From NCBI RefSeq assembly GCF_030580655.1, contig NZ_JAUQTB010000003.1, forward strand, positions 62,001-126,000: a stretch of DNA of 64,000 nucleotides, read 5' to 3'. Made by a program: the position numbers and the translations under genes. The stretch's first letter is position 1. The number at the start of each line of letters is the position of its first letter. Source of the DNA: Paenibacillus lacisoli (GTDB lineage Bacteria > Bacillota > Bacilli > Paenibacillales > Paenibacillaceae). The notes under the pieces were generated by a model. The model made no database searches. It was not told where the DNA came from and saw only the letters and a program-made list of their open reading frames with translations. Shown in pieces: positions 19,075 through 26,856 of the stretch.

Positions 19075-19458
19075 TTAACCTACGTGCGCCACAGCCCGAA
19101 CCTCTACCCACTGTTCCGAAAATGCCAGATAAGTCACTCCGATCATGCTCCCCGCTGGCCGATGCTCCCCGACATACGTTTTGAACAGTTCGATCGCGGT
19201 TTCCCCGTGCTCCTGCGCATTCGTCAGATACAGCTCCACGTAAGCCAGATTATGCTTCGTCGCTCCGAACTCTTGTAACACGGTATCCAAATTCTCCAGC
19301 GTCTGCGTCATCTGCGCCCGAATATCGCCTGCTCCGACGAACTCGCCCTCCGCGTTATGGGAGAACTGTCCCGAGATATACAGCGTGCTGTCGACAAGGT
19401 ATCCCTGTGAAATCCCATGATCCCAGAGATTATGGTTGTAAGTTCGAATGATCGTCAT
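19075..19458 (-). CDS. RidA/YjgF-family protein
   Basis: A 127-residue member of the RidA (YjgF/YER057c/UK114) superfamily, trimeric proteins many of which hydrolyse reactive enamine/imine intermediates. Family features visible are YISGQFSHNAEG, QTLENLDTVLQEFGAT, YVELYLTN and the motif RPAGSMIGVTYLA near the C-terminus, close to the usual RPA/RxAVGV element. AAAGGGG precedes the ATG. It is divergent from an HxlR-type regulator with several palindromes between them, so HxlR probably controls it. Confidence 0.88.
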   Translation of the reverse strand: MTIIRTYNHNLWDHGISQGYLVDSTLYISGQFSHNAEGEFVGAGDIRAQMTQTLENLDTVLQEFGATKHNLAYVELYLTNAQEHGETAIELFKTYVGEHRPAGSMIGVTYLAFSEQWVEVRAVAHVG

Positions 19459-19487
19459 TGCGTTAGCCCCTTTACTCCAAAGTAAGG

Positions 19488-19556
19488 CTAGTATAAACTA
19501 GGCGAAAATAAAGGGATAGTACGCACAAAGAAGTGGGCTACTATCCGAAAGGATAG
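19488..19556. promoter_or_regulatory. HxlR operator palindromes; one masks the ribosome binding site
   Basis: CTAGT-ATAA-ACTAG is perfect at 19488-19501. CTATCC-GAAA-GGATAG is perfect at 19541-19556 and contains the AAAGGA of the hxlR gene. An inverted GGATAGTA half-site lies at 19514-19521. Confidence 0.65.
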
Positions 19557-19563
19557 CGTGAAC

Positions 19564-19899
19564 ATGGGCATTTCTGATTTGAAGGGCAAGGAAACCGTGA
19601 TCCAAGACACACCGTTCGGTTATACGATGTCCGTGATTGGCGGTAAGTGGAAGATGGCGATTCTGTATCTGCTGTCTGCCAAGCAGCCGGTTCGATTCAA
19701 CGAAATGCAAAGACAGCTCGGAGCGGTGACGTACAAAGTTCTCAGCGCGCAGCTTAAGGAATTGGAGGCCGACGGGCTGGTGAAGCGCGTGGAGTATCCA
19801 CAGATTCCGCCCAAAGTGGAGTATTCGCTGACACCCAGAGGGCAGACACTGCTGCCTGTGTTGGAGCAGCTGTGCGAGTGGGGAGCACAGAATCGGTGA
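19564..19899 (+). CDS. HxlR-family transcriptional regulator
   Basis: A winged-helix regulator of about 111 residues. Typical family features are the opening FGYTMSVIGGKWKMAILYLL, then RFNEMQRQLGAVTYKVLSAQL as recognition helix and KVEYSLTPRG in the wing. HxlR/YodB proteins sense formaldehyde, quinones or thiol stress. No cysteine is visible near the N-terminus, unlike YodB. The ATG at 19564 has AGGA ten bases upstream; a GTG at 19558 is the alternative. It is divergent from the RidA-like gene. Confidence 0.88.
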   Translation: MGISDLKGKETVIQDTPFGYTMSVIGGKWKMAILYLLSAKQPVRFNEMQRQLGAVTYKVLSAQLKELEADGLVKRVEYPQIPPKVEYSLTPRGQTLLPVLEQLCEWGAQNR

Positions 19900-20002
19900 G
19901 ATTCACGGATTTTCGCAAGGAAACAACGGTGGCACAAGCTTTAATGGGTGTGTATCTAAGTGCAGCATTCATGTTAAATCAGTTTATAAAGGGGCATGCG
20001 CT

Positions 20003-20617
20003 ATGTTTTTAAATAATCAAGAGCTTCACAAGGAATCGATGAAGTACCTCACAACTGCGCCGATTCGCCCAAATGACCCTAAGTTTATGAGCGCATTAGA
20101 TGATGTCGTGTATGAGTTTTTAACAAAAGAAGAGGCAGACTTAATAGAAATCTTGTATTTTAATTCTAAGAATGCCGCATGGCGAAATAAGATTCTGAGA
20201 GGTCTCATTCAATGTAAGAAATTAGAGTTGAAAGATTTTTTTCAGGAAGCTTATAAAAAAGAACGATACTTAGATATGAGACTACTCACCATCCATGGAC
20301 TGGCCCAATATGCTACCGAACAAGAGATAGACAAGGTCATCCATCACTTTCTAGAGCTCTTAATTAAAAGAGCAGAGACAATTCCTTATAACTACTATGA
20401 ATATGAGTTTCTAAGGTCTGTTTTCGGATTTCCTCTTTTAATTAAAAAATACGGGTATTCCTGTTTCGAAAAGGTATATCAACAAGTCGAGAAACAATAC
20501 CAGGATATGCCGGAAGCATTTAAGGGGCATTTGACCTTTGATGAAGAGGGGAAGCAAATTTCGTTGAGAACTCCAATGAAAGTAAAGCAAATGATAGATC
20601 GTTTTTATGAATCATGA
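20003..20617 (+). CDS. Unrecognised helical protein
   Basis: A 204-residue soluble protein I do not recognise. It is rich in Glu, Lys, Leu and Tyr and looks wholly alpha-helical, with a HEAT-like rhythm (for example LDMRLLTIHGLAQYATEQE). No signal peptide, membrane helix or catalytic motif is visible. AAAGGGG precedes the ATG at normal distance. It is the first of three same-strand genes of unknown function (20003-21582). Codon use is AT-rich relative to the chromosomal genes. Small immunity or adaptor proteins can look like this, but there is no toxin gene nearby to support that. Confidence 0.6.
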   Translation: MFLNNQELHKESMKYLTTAPIRPNDPKFMSALDDVVYEFLTKEEADLIEILYFNSKNAAWRNKILRGLIQCKKLELKDFFQEAYKKERYLDMRLLTIHGLAQYATEQEIDKVIHHFLELLIKRAETIPYNYYEYEFLRSVFGFPLLIKKYGYSCFEKVYQQVEKQYQDMPEAFKGHLTFDEEGKQISLRTPMKVKQMIDRFYES

Positions 20618-20702
20618 AATCTTTGATAAGCTGACCTAGAAGTTGAAAAGCAGCGACAAGACAAATAGAACAATGATGAGGTCTGTTGAAAGGAGACTGG
20701 TG

Positions 20703-20939
20703 ATGACTGTAAAGTTTACCCTGAATTATACGGATGGAGATTTCATTGAAAACATAGAAGTTCCAATTTATGAATCCTATTGCAAAGGAACCTCTTTTCA
20801 ACTTTACCATTTAAATCGCAACCCTGTTATTACGGAACATAAAGAATTGTTCGTTATCAATGAATCAGGGATTGCCCCAGAGAGCTTGTTTAAAAGCGTT
20901 AAAGAATTTTGCGAAAAAATGCAAGAAGGAGGCTTGTAG
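20703..20939 (+). CDS. Unrecognised small protein
   Basis: A 78-residue protein beginning MTVKFTLNYTDGDFIENIEV. The first half alternates as beta strands and the last part (PESLFKSVKEFCEKMQEG) is a helix. I do not recognise a family. The ATG at 20703 has AAGGAG eight bases upstream. Its stop is one base before the ATG of the next gene, whose ribosome binding site lies inside this coding sequence, so the two are translationally coupled and probably cooperate. Confidence 0.6.
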   Translation: MTVKFTLNYTDGDFIENIEVPIYESYCKGTSFQLYHLNRNPVITEHKELFVINESGIAPESLFKSVKEFCEKMQEGGL

Positions 20940-20940
20940 A

Positions 20941-21582
20941 ATGCCTTTGGACAATAAAATGAAAGTGTTAGTTGAGCGAACAAACAGTATTCTTTATTAT
21001 GCCGAATCCAGCCTAGCGAAAGATCAGGGAGCAGGCTGGATCGGTGGAAATGCACCCGGCTTTTTTGATGATCAAGATGACTTTATCCATGAAGGTACCC
21101 AAAGATATGTTTTTTACTTGACCCTCATCCATCCCTTTAAACCGGAGAGTATGATTTCGATCTTCATCCCTGAGGATTATGAGGAGTACTTGAAAAACAA
21201 TATATATCCTAATTGCTCGATCAAGGTGATGGAGCATCCGATTTCCACTGAAAGCACCAAACAGAGGTTTACTAACCCAGGTCTTATAAAACACATCATT
21301 TCAGATGGGGTACTAAGTAATGACGAGAAATCGATGGATCAGTCTTTTTTGATCAAAGTAGGTGGAAATCCGAGACTTATTCAAGATGAAGACTATTATT
21401 TTACGAAGCTGAGGGAAGAATCATTTTCCTTTTTATTGCAAGTCGATGAAGATGGTTACCCCGAAACGTTGGTTCAACCCGATTACAATTATCTTTTTGG
21501 TTTTGGATCACTCTATATCTTCGCTATTTTAGGCGCGGCCGAGATACAACACCCCGTAGCAGGTTTTTGGCAATTTTCATAA
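20941..21582 (+). CDS. Unrecognised protein, faintly YwqG/DUF1963-like at the C-terminus
   Basis: A 213-residue soluble protein starting at 20941, where AAGGAGG gives a clear start. It has mixed alpha/beta character. The C-terminal pattern SFLLQVDEDGYPETL then LFGFGSLYIFAI resembles the end of YwqG/DUF1963 proteins (a Leu-Gln-Asp block followed by a Gly-rich block and LYF), but this is weak. It is the last gene of the three-gene unit 20003-21582 and directly precedes att-like repeat R3. Confidence 0.6.
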   Translation: MPLDNKMKVLVERTNSILYYAESSLAKDQGAGWIGGNAPGFFDDQDDFIHEGTQRYVFYLTLIHPFKPESMISIFIPEDYEEYLKNNIYPNCSIKVMEHPISTESTKQRFTNPGLIKHIISDGVLSNDEKSMDQSFLIKVGGNPRLIQDEDYYFTKLREESFSFLLQVDEDGYPETLVQPDYNYLFGFGSLYIFAILGAAEIQHPVAGFWQFS

Positions 21583-21605
21583 TTTTACTCTATAGATATT
21601 ACGAT

Positions 21606-21632
21606 GAGCCGTATCACAATTGACGCGAGTTT
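21606..21632 (+). repeat. Att-like repeat R3 with inverted repeat
   Basis: GAGCCGTATCACAA (21606-21619) differs at one of 14 bases from the rlmH 3' end. It continues into TTGACGCGAGTTT (21620-21632), whose reverse complement recurs with one mismatch at 29795-29807. Confidence 0.65.
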
Positions 21633-21682
21633 TTTGGTAAAAGGTGACGAAGAGTAGAAAGGCTGCGTCGGACATAGAGAGA

Positions 21683-21727
21683 GGGCTGTGACAGGTTAGG
21701 AGCAAGTTGCCTGTTACAGCCCTTTCT
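21683..21727 (+). terminator. Terminator after the three-gene unit
   Basis: GGGCTGTGACAGG pairs with CCTGTTACAGCCC (one G-T pair) and is followed by TTTCTT. Confidence 0.75.
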
Positions 21728-21749
21728 TAATGGATTTTTATGGATCCCA

Positions 21750-22331
21750 TTATATAGATGCCGGGCAAGATTGACGCGCAGCGCAAGCAATAATGTCCTC
21801 GGTCGAGCGAATTCTGCCAATACGCGGGAAGATGGTCTTAACTACGTGTTCATGTTCCTCCTCGCTGAAACCAGTCATGGCATCTGTCGCGAATATGACC
21901 TGATACCCATGGGCGAAGGCTTCACGCGCAGTGGTATCTACGCCGATACCAGAAGCAATGCCGCACAGCACGATCGTCGTGATACCCCGCCGGCGCAGCT
22001 GCAGATCCAAGTCTGTTCCGTAAAATGCTCCCCATTGGCGCTTGGTAATTAAATGGTCAGTGTCAGTGACTCCGATCTCGGGTACAATTTCGTCCCATCC
22101 AGGCACCAGATTGAGGGTTGGGGGAGCCTGATCCAGCAACGGACGAGGCATATCCATGAAGTCTTTCCTGGATACGCGAACAAGCCCAACGAATGCGCCT
22201 GCCTTACGGAATGCTTGAACCATAGTGGCGGCGCGGGTGACGACCTGTTCTGCCGAGTGGGGGGCATACTGGGTTCCAAGCCACTTTTGCAAGTCGATTA
22301 CGATTAATGCCGTCTTAGGAAATTGAAACAA
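21750..22331 (-). CDS. Isochorismatase-family hydrolase
   Basis: An alpha/beta hydrolase of about 193 residues in the isochorismatase-like superfamily. Asp (IVIDLQ) and Lys (ITKRQWGAF) of the active site are visible, but the usual Cys position is Gly (GIASGIGVDTTAREA), as in true isochorismatases and some uncharacterised members, so a nicotinamidase-type thiol mechanism is unlikely. The start is a TTG: 22331 has TGGAGG five bases upstream, whereas a TTG at 22343 lies over that site. It is divergent from a TetR regulator across a GTCAATTGAC palindrome and is probably its target. Confidence 0.85.
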   Translation of the reverse strand: MFQFPKTALIVIDLQKWLGTQYAPHSAEQVVTRAATMVQAFRKAGAFVGLVRVSRKDFMDMPRPLLDQAPPTLNLVPGWDEIVPEIGVTDTDHLITKRQWGAFYGTDLDLQLRRRGITTIVLCGIASGIGVDTTAREAFAHGYQVIFATDAMTGFSEEEHEHVVKTIFPRIGRIRSTEDIIACAARQSCPASI

Positions 22332-22415
22332 AAGTTCCTCCAAGATTAATCACACTCCAACTAAGAAAATGAGTTTGTTTCAATGTGACCTGAAGTTTAA
22401 TTTTTTGAAAATAAG

Positions 22416-22449
22416 GTCAATTGACTCTATGTTCACAATTTTGTACTAT
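22416..22449 (+). promoter_or_regulatory. tetR promoter with operator over the -35 box
   Basis: TTGACT (22421-22426), a 17-bp spacer and TACTAT (22444-22449) form a sigma-A-type promoter. The perfect palindrome GTCAATTGAC (22416-22425) overlaps its -35, consistent with autorepression. Confidence 0.55.
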
Positions 22450-22483
22450 GAGTTTAAAGTTGTCAAGTGGGGGATACGTGAGG

Positions 22484-23368
22484 ATGAGTGTAACCAAACA
22501 GGATATAATTCGTTCGGCTTCTAAGATGTTTAAAGAAAAAGGGTTTCTGGCGACCTCAATTCAGGAAATTGCTCAGGACTGTTCTATTGCAAAGGGCTCC
22601 GTGTACAAATATTTTCCGTCCAAAGAGGACTTATTGTGCGCGGTTTTCGACGAGTGCCAGACGGTTTATTTTGACCGGGCGGAGCACCTGAAACAAACCG
22701 GGACGGGCACTCCCAAGGAGCGGCTCGTCAATCAAATTGTATTTCGCTTTCAGTATTTTATTGAATACCGTCACATTATGGTTGACTTCGTAGATCTTCC
22801 TATTACGCAGTACACAACTTTCCGTTCACTAAGGAATCATGTTCGCGCCCGTATGATGGAGTGGCATAGATCTTGGCTGCTTGAAGTTTATGGTGAGAGA
22901 ATCGAATCGTTTCTCTGGGATCTAGTTTTTATATACCGCGCGATCCTGAAGGACTATCTGCAGCGCATCATCTTCGAGGCGAAGCTGCTGTCGATAGAGG
23001 ATACGGCTTGGTTCATCGTCGATAAAATGGATGCGCTAGTCGAACATATGTCTAGGTCAGGTTCGAAGGGGCTGCTTGGACAAAGTGCCTTCACAAAATT
23101 TGTTCATTCCGATTCAAAGGACTGGAATAACGAAAAAGAAAGAATGATCGAAGAATTGTTCAGTAGAGTGACCGAGCTGCTTGAGGCTTGGCCCGGCGGG
23201 CTCGCCCGGGGGAGGGAGCTGCAGGAGATTGTTCAATTGCTGGGGACAGAGATTGCTCAGACTCAGCCCAAGAAATCGCTCATTCAGGCACTTTGCGCGT
23301 ACTTAGAGCAAGAACAGGAGCTGAGAAGTCCGGTCATTCAGTTAAAGCAAATTGTCCTGGAAGAGTAA
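22484..23368 (+). CDS. TetR/AcrR-family transcriptional regulator, long form
   Basis: A 294-residue regulator, longer than the usual 190-220. The N-terminal helix-turn-helix is IQEIAQDCSIAKGSVYKYFPSK. The extended C-terminus (about 110-290) is helical and ends in a second helical segment (GRELQEIVQLLGTEIA). The ATG at 22484 has GGGGGA nine bases upstream; GTG at 22478 is too close. It is divergent from the isochorismatase-like gene and 58 bp upstream of the two-component genes, which may be separately transcribed. Long TetR proteins of this kind often regulate multidrug or lipid export. Confidence 0.86.
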   Translation: MSVTKQDIIRSASKMFKEKGFLATSIQEIAQDCSIAKGSVYKYFPSKEDLLCAVFDECQTVYFDRAEHLKQTGTGTPKERLVNQIVFRFQYFIEYRHIMVDFVDLPITQYTTFRSLRNHVRARMMEWHRSWLLEVYGERIESFLWDLVFIYRAILKDYLQRIIFEAKLLSIEDTAWFIVDKMDALVEHMSRSGSKGLLGQSAFTKFVHSDSKDWNNEKERMIEELFSRVTELLEAWPGGLARGRELQEIVQLLGTEIAQTQPKKSLIQALCAYLEQEQELRSPVIQLKQIVLEE

Positions 23369-23426
23369 GGAAGGCTTATCTTGATATTTTTGAATCATTC
23401 AATTTAATCGTAAGGATGACTTACAT

Positions 23427-24110
23427 ATGAGAATTTTATTAGTTGAAGATGATAAAACGATTGCGTCGGGACTGGAATATTCGCTGCAGCAGGATGGGTA
23501 TTGGACCGTTATCTGCCATGATGTCGCTTCAGCCCGAAAGGTGCTCGCCGAAGACATCGACCAGTTCACTTTATGCCTGTTCGATTTACAGCTTCCAGAC
23601 GGATCCGGCTATGAATTATGCAAGATGGTGAAGGAGCGGCGGGATATTCCGGTCATCTTCTTAACAGTGATCGATGATGAGGTCAATGTCGTGATGGGGC
23701 TTGATATGGGGGCCGACGATTACATTACCAAACCTTTTCGGGTTCGTGAGCTTCTCTCGCGGATCAAGTCCGTTTTACGGAGATACCAGAAGCTGTCCCA
23801 CACCGGAGCGATCATCGACATCGACAACGTGCGAATCCATACGCTGGAAGGCAAAGTATATAAAAACGGTGTCGAAATTTCGCTAACTGCCTTGGAATAC
23901 CGCCTATTGCTGATCTTTGGCAGCCACGTTGGACAGGTCCTCACCAGGAATCAGCTCCTAGAGCAAATCTGGGACGTGGCCGGCGACTTCGTGAATGACA
24001 ATACGTTAACGGTTTATATCAAAAGACTGAGGGAAAAGCTCGAAGACCATCCAGAGCAGCCGACTTTGATTAAAACGGTACGCGGTTTAGGTTATAAGGT
24101 TGGTGATTAG
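23427..24110 (+). CDS. OmpR-family response regulator
   Basis: A 227-residue response regulator: receiver domain with acidic pocket (VEDDKT), phosphoacceptor Asp53 (CLFDLQLPDG) and conserved Lys (TKPFRVRELL), then an OmpR-type winged helix ending TLIKTVRGLGYKV. The stop abuts the ATG of the kinase gene. The pair precedes a VanZ-like gene and an ABC exporter, an arrangement typical of Gram-positive systems that sense and expel cell-envelope peptides or antibiotics. A GTGAC-N6-GTCAC palindrome at 25129 may be its binding site. Confidence 0.94.
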   Translation: MRILLVEDDKTIASGLEYSLQQDGYWTVICHDVASARKVLAEDIDQFTLCLFDLQLPDGSGYELCKMVKERRDIPVIFLTVIDDEVNVVMGLDMGADDYITKPFRVRELLSRIKSVLRRYQKLSHTGAIIDIDNVRIHTLEGKVYKNGVEISLTALEYRLLLIFGSHVGQVLTRNQLLEQIWDVAGDFVNDNTLTVYIKRLREKLEDHPEQPTLIKTVRGLGYKVGD

Positions 24111-25112
24111 ATGCTGCGCAATCGGGAAAATCAAATGTTATTACTCGTCATGGGCTTGATCAGCATATCGGCGACCGTCATTGCTGCTTTCATTTCGTCC
24201 GTCGCCGCAGCTCTCGTTTTTATTGTATCCATGCTGTTTATGGGCACGAGCCTGTTATTCACGAGATGGAGATACCGAGAGTTGGAGAAGCTCTCAGTCT
24301 ATTTGCGGGACATCAGCAGCGGTAACCATTCCCTTGATGTTCGCGATAACCAGGAAGGCGAGCTAAGTATATTAAAGAATGATATTTACAAAGTAACGCT
24401 CATGCTATCCGAGCACAGGTCGCTATTGCAGCGGGACAAAATCCAACTAACAGATGCTATTTCCGATATTTCACATCAGCTCAAAACACCGATCACCTCC
24501 ATGACGGTCATGGCTGATCTGCTAAGCGCCCCTGACCTTCCTCCGGCCAAAAGAACGGAGTTCACCCATCATATCCGCATCCAGCTTGAACGCATCGATT
24601 GGCTTGTTTCTTCCTTATTAAAGCTATCGAAAATGGATGCGAAGACTATCCCATTCAAAAAAGATCAAATACCCATGAAAAAACTTGTCCTAAAGGCATT
24701 AGAGCCGGTTATGATTCCGATGGATATTAAGGGACAGACGATTTCAATCACAGGTGATGAACATGTCTCTTTTATCGGTGATTTCAATTGGACTGCTGAA
24801 GCGGTCATCAACATTTTGAAAAATAGCGTGGAGCATACGCCTGAAGGCGGTGCGATAACCATTACATTCTCCGAAAACGCGTTATTTACGGAAATTGAAA
24901 TCGCCGATAACGGAAAAGGCATTCTGAAAGAGGATTTGCCTTATATTTTCAAACGTTTCTACAAAGGAAAGAATGCTGGCGAAGGGAGTATCGGCATAGG
25001 GCTTGCGCTTGCTCAGAGCATCATTGCCAGCCAGAACGGCGTAATTGATGTGACGAGCGACAGTGAGAAGGGTACGCAGTTTCGGATTAAATTTTATAAG
25101 CACGTGATTTAG
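24111..25112 (+). CDS. Sensor histidine kinase with short membrane sensor
   Basis: A 333-residue kinase. Two membrane helices (about 8-27 and 30-50) are separated by almost no external loop, as in intramembrane-sensing kinases such as BceS, so it probably takes its signal from a membrane partner. A HAMP-like stretch is followed by the H-box DISHQLKTPI (His122), an N-box (NILKNSVEHTPEGG) and G-boxes (DNGKGI, GIGLALA). It directly follows the response regulator. The partner could be the ABC permease encoded downstream, but that permease is not the classical BceB shape. Confidence 0.92.
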   Translation: MLRNRENQMLLLVMGLISISATVIAAFISSVAAALVFIVSMLFMGTSLLFTRWRYRELEKLSVYLRDISSGNHSLDVRDNQEGELSILKNDIYKVTLMLSEHRSLLQRDKIQLTDAISDISHQLKTPITSMTVMADLLSAPDLPPAKRTEFTHHIRIQLERIDWLVSSLLKLSKMDAKTIPFKKDQIPMKKLVLKALEPVMIPMDIKGQTISITGDEHVSFIGDFNWTAEAVINILKNSVEHTPEGGAITITFSENALFTEIEIADNGKGILKEDLPYIFKRFYKGKNAGEGSIGIGLALAQSIIASQNGVIDVTSDSEKGTQFRIKFYKHVI

Positions 25113-25128
25113 CGAGTACTCTCCGTAA

Positions 25129-25210
25129 GTGACTGAATTGTCACCTCCATCGTCACTGTAAAGTCATTTTAGACAGATAAAATGATATTTAACAGATGAA
25201 CGATGGAGGT
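25129..25210. promoter_or_regulatory. Regulatory region before the VanZ-like gene
   Basis: The perfect palindrome GTGAC-TGAATT-GTCAC (25129-25144) is a candidate response-regulator site. ACCTCCATCGT (25143-25153) is the exact reverse complement of ACGATGGAGGT (25200-25210), which contains the ribosome binding site of the next gene, so a transcript starting upstream could hide it in a hairpin. Confidence 0.6.
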
Positions 25211-25215
25211 ACGAC

Positions 25216-26148
25216 ATGCATTCGAAGCAGCAGCGTAAGATTATTTTTGTTATCACGATAGGCTACACCCTGTTTATTCTTTATTTTATGTTTTTCGCTT
25301 TCGGCAGAGTGGGCAAGGTAGACCAAATCTCTGAGTACACCTTTATGTTTTTGCCGGACAGTTTTTTTAGGGTACCCGATTTATCTGATCTTCTTCACCC
25401 GACACAGATGGATCTGGTTGGCTTTGGGAATATCGCCGCCTTCATCCCTTTTGGCATATTGTTTCCGTTGTTATATCGAACGAACTTTGTTCGCTTCATA
25501 ACTTTATTTATTTTGTTCATTCTCGTGCTGGAGACGATTCAGGCACTAACTTTCCTCGGCAGCTTCGACACGAATGACGTCATACAGAATGCATTGGGCG
25601 CAGCTGTCGGATTCGGGGCGTACAAACTTGGCTTCCGCACGAAGAATAACTGGAAAAATATTTTGTATGCAGGCATTTCTAGTTTAATCCTTATGCTCGG
25701 GGTGTGTGGAATCCTTGGGGTGGTTGACCAAGCGTTCACCAAAGAAATGGGCCCTTTCGTAGCGATTAACGAATTGGAGGATAGCGCCGGAAATCCAACA
25801 GTGGGGACCAAACCAAAGCGTCTTACGATTGGCGGTCAAAACGTAGAACCCCAATATAATGTGTACAGCATCGAAGGCAAAAGCAAAAAAACGTACACGT
25901 ATGCGTTAGGCAATAAGAAGGAGTTGTACCTCTCCTTGAATTACGGGGTTCCCGATTCAAAGGATCTTCAGGGCAGCATCAGGATTACCGCCGATAGTCA
26001 TGAGTTTTTATTTGTAGAGAATCAAGGTCACGAGATGAATATGTCTGAAATTTTGATCCCACGCGCAAATGAACTTACGATAACTATTGAGGGGAACGTA
26101 ACCCTCTGGGATGTTGGATTTAGAGAGATGGTATATACCTGGAATTGA
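25216..26148 (+). CDS. VanZ-like membrane protein
   Basis: A 310-residue protein with an N-terminal VanZ-like membrane domain: a first helix (IIFVITIGYTLFILYFMFFA), the conserved region VGFGNIAAFIPFGILFPLL, then LETIQALTFLGSFDTNDVIQN, the acidic signature of the family. After the fifth helix the last 130 residues form a probable external beta-rich domain, absent from short VanZ proteins. VanZ gives low-level teicoplanin resistance in enterococci by an unknown mechanism, and relatives contribute to lipoglycopeptide and antimicrobial peptide tolerance. GGAGGT gives a clear start. It lies between the two-component genes and the ABC genes. Confidence 0.87.
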   Translation: MHSKQQRKIIFVITIGYTLFILYFMFFAFGRVGKVDQISEYTFMFLPDSFFRVPDLSDLLHPTQMDLVGFGNIAAFIPFGILFPLLYRTNFVRFITLFILFILVLETIQALTFLGSFDTNDVIQNALGAAVGFGAYKLGFRTKNNWKNILYAGISSLILMLGVCGILGVVDQAFTKEMGPFVAINELEDSAGNPTVGTKPKRLTIGGQNVEPQYNVYSIEGKSKKTYTYALGNKKELYLSLNYGVPDSKDLQGSIRITADSHEFLFVENQGHEMNMSEILIPRANELTITIEGNVTLWDVGFREMVYTWN

Positions 26149-26166
26149 GGGTTTAGGAAGGGGGGG

Positions 26167-26856
26167 ATGACAATGGAAATTTTAAGAATTGAGCATTTGT
26201 CTAAACTATACGGCACAGGCGAATCGGCGGTGAAGGCGCTTGACGATGTTTCCTTTTCGGTCCAAAAGGGTGAATTCGTCGCGATTATCGGTCCGTCCGG
26301 ATCAGGGAAATCAACGCTCCTTCATATGCTGGGCGGCGTGGATCGGCCGACTGGCGGGAAAGTTTATGTTCAGGATACGGACATGTATACCTTGAACGAA
26401 ACGCAGCTGGCTATCTTCAGGCGCAGGCAAATCGGTCTGATCTACCAGTTTTTTAATCTGATACCCGTTCTGACCGTGGAAGAGAATATTACGCTGCCGC
26501 TCTTGTTGGATCAACAAAAGGTAGATCAAAAGCAATTAGCCGGCCTTGTGAATACGTTGAATTTGCAGTATCGATTACACCACCTGCCGAATCAGCTATC
26601 CGGCGGACAGCAGCAGCGTGTCTCGATCGGCAGGGCGCTCATCGGCAATCCTGCAATCATGCTGGCCGACGAACCGACCGGGAATCTGGACAGCAGGAAT
26701 AGCAGCGAGATCATCGACTTATTAAAAATGCTGAATAAGACCTATCATCAGACACTGATCGTGATCACGCATGACGAACGGATCGCCCTGCAAGCCGACA
26801 GGATCATTTCGATTGAAGACGGGAGGATTGCCAAAGACGAGGTGATAAGGCGATGA
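26167..26856 (+). CDS. ABC transporter ATP-binding protein (MacB/LolD-type)
   Basis: A 229-residue ATPase: Walker A GPSGSGKST, Q-loop QIGLIYQFFNLIP, signature LSGGQQQRVSIGRAL, Walker B IMLADEPTGNLDS and switch His (VITHDER). This is the class that pairs with FtsX-type permeases in antimicrobial-peptide and lipoprotein exporters. Two ATGs, 26167 and 26173, follow a GGAAGGGGGG block; the second is spaced better. The stop overlaps the permease start by four bases (ATGA), so the two are co-translated. Confidence 0.95.
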   Translation: MTMEILRIEHLSKLYGTGESAVKALDDVSFSVQKGEFVAIIGPSGSGKSTLLHMLGGVDRPTGGKVYVQDTDMYTLNETQLAIFRRRQIGLIYQFFNLIPVLTVEENITLPLLLDQQKVDQKQLAGLVNTLNLQYRLHHLPNQLSGGQQQRVSIGRALIGNPAIMLADEPTGNLDSRNSSEIIDLLKMLNKTYHQTLIVITHDERIALQADRIISIEDGRIAKDEVIRR

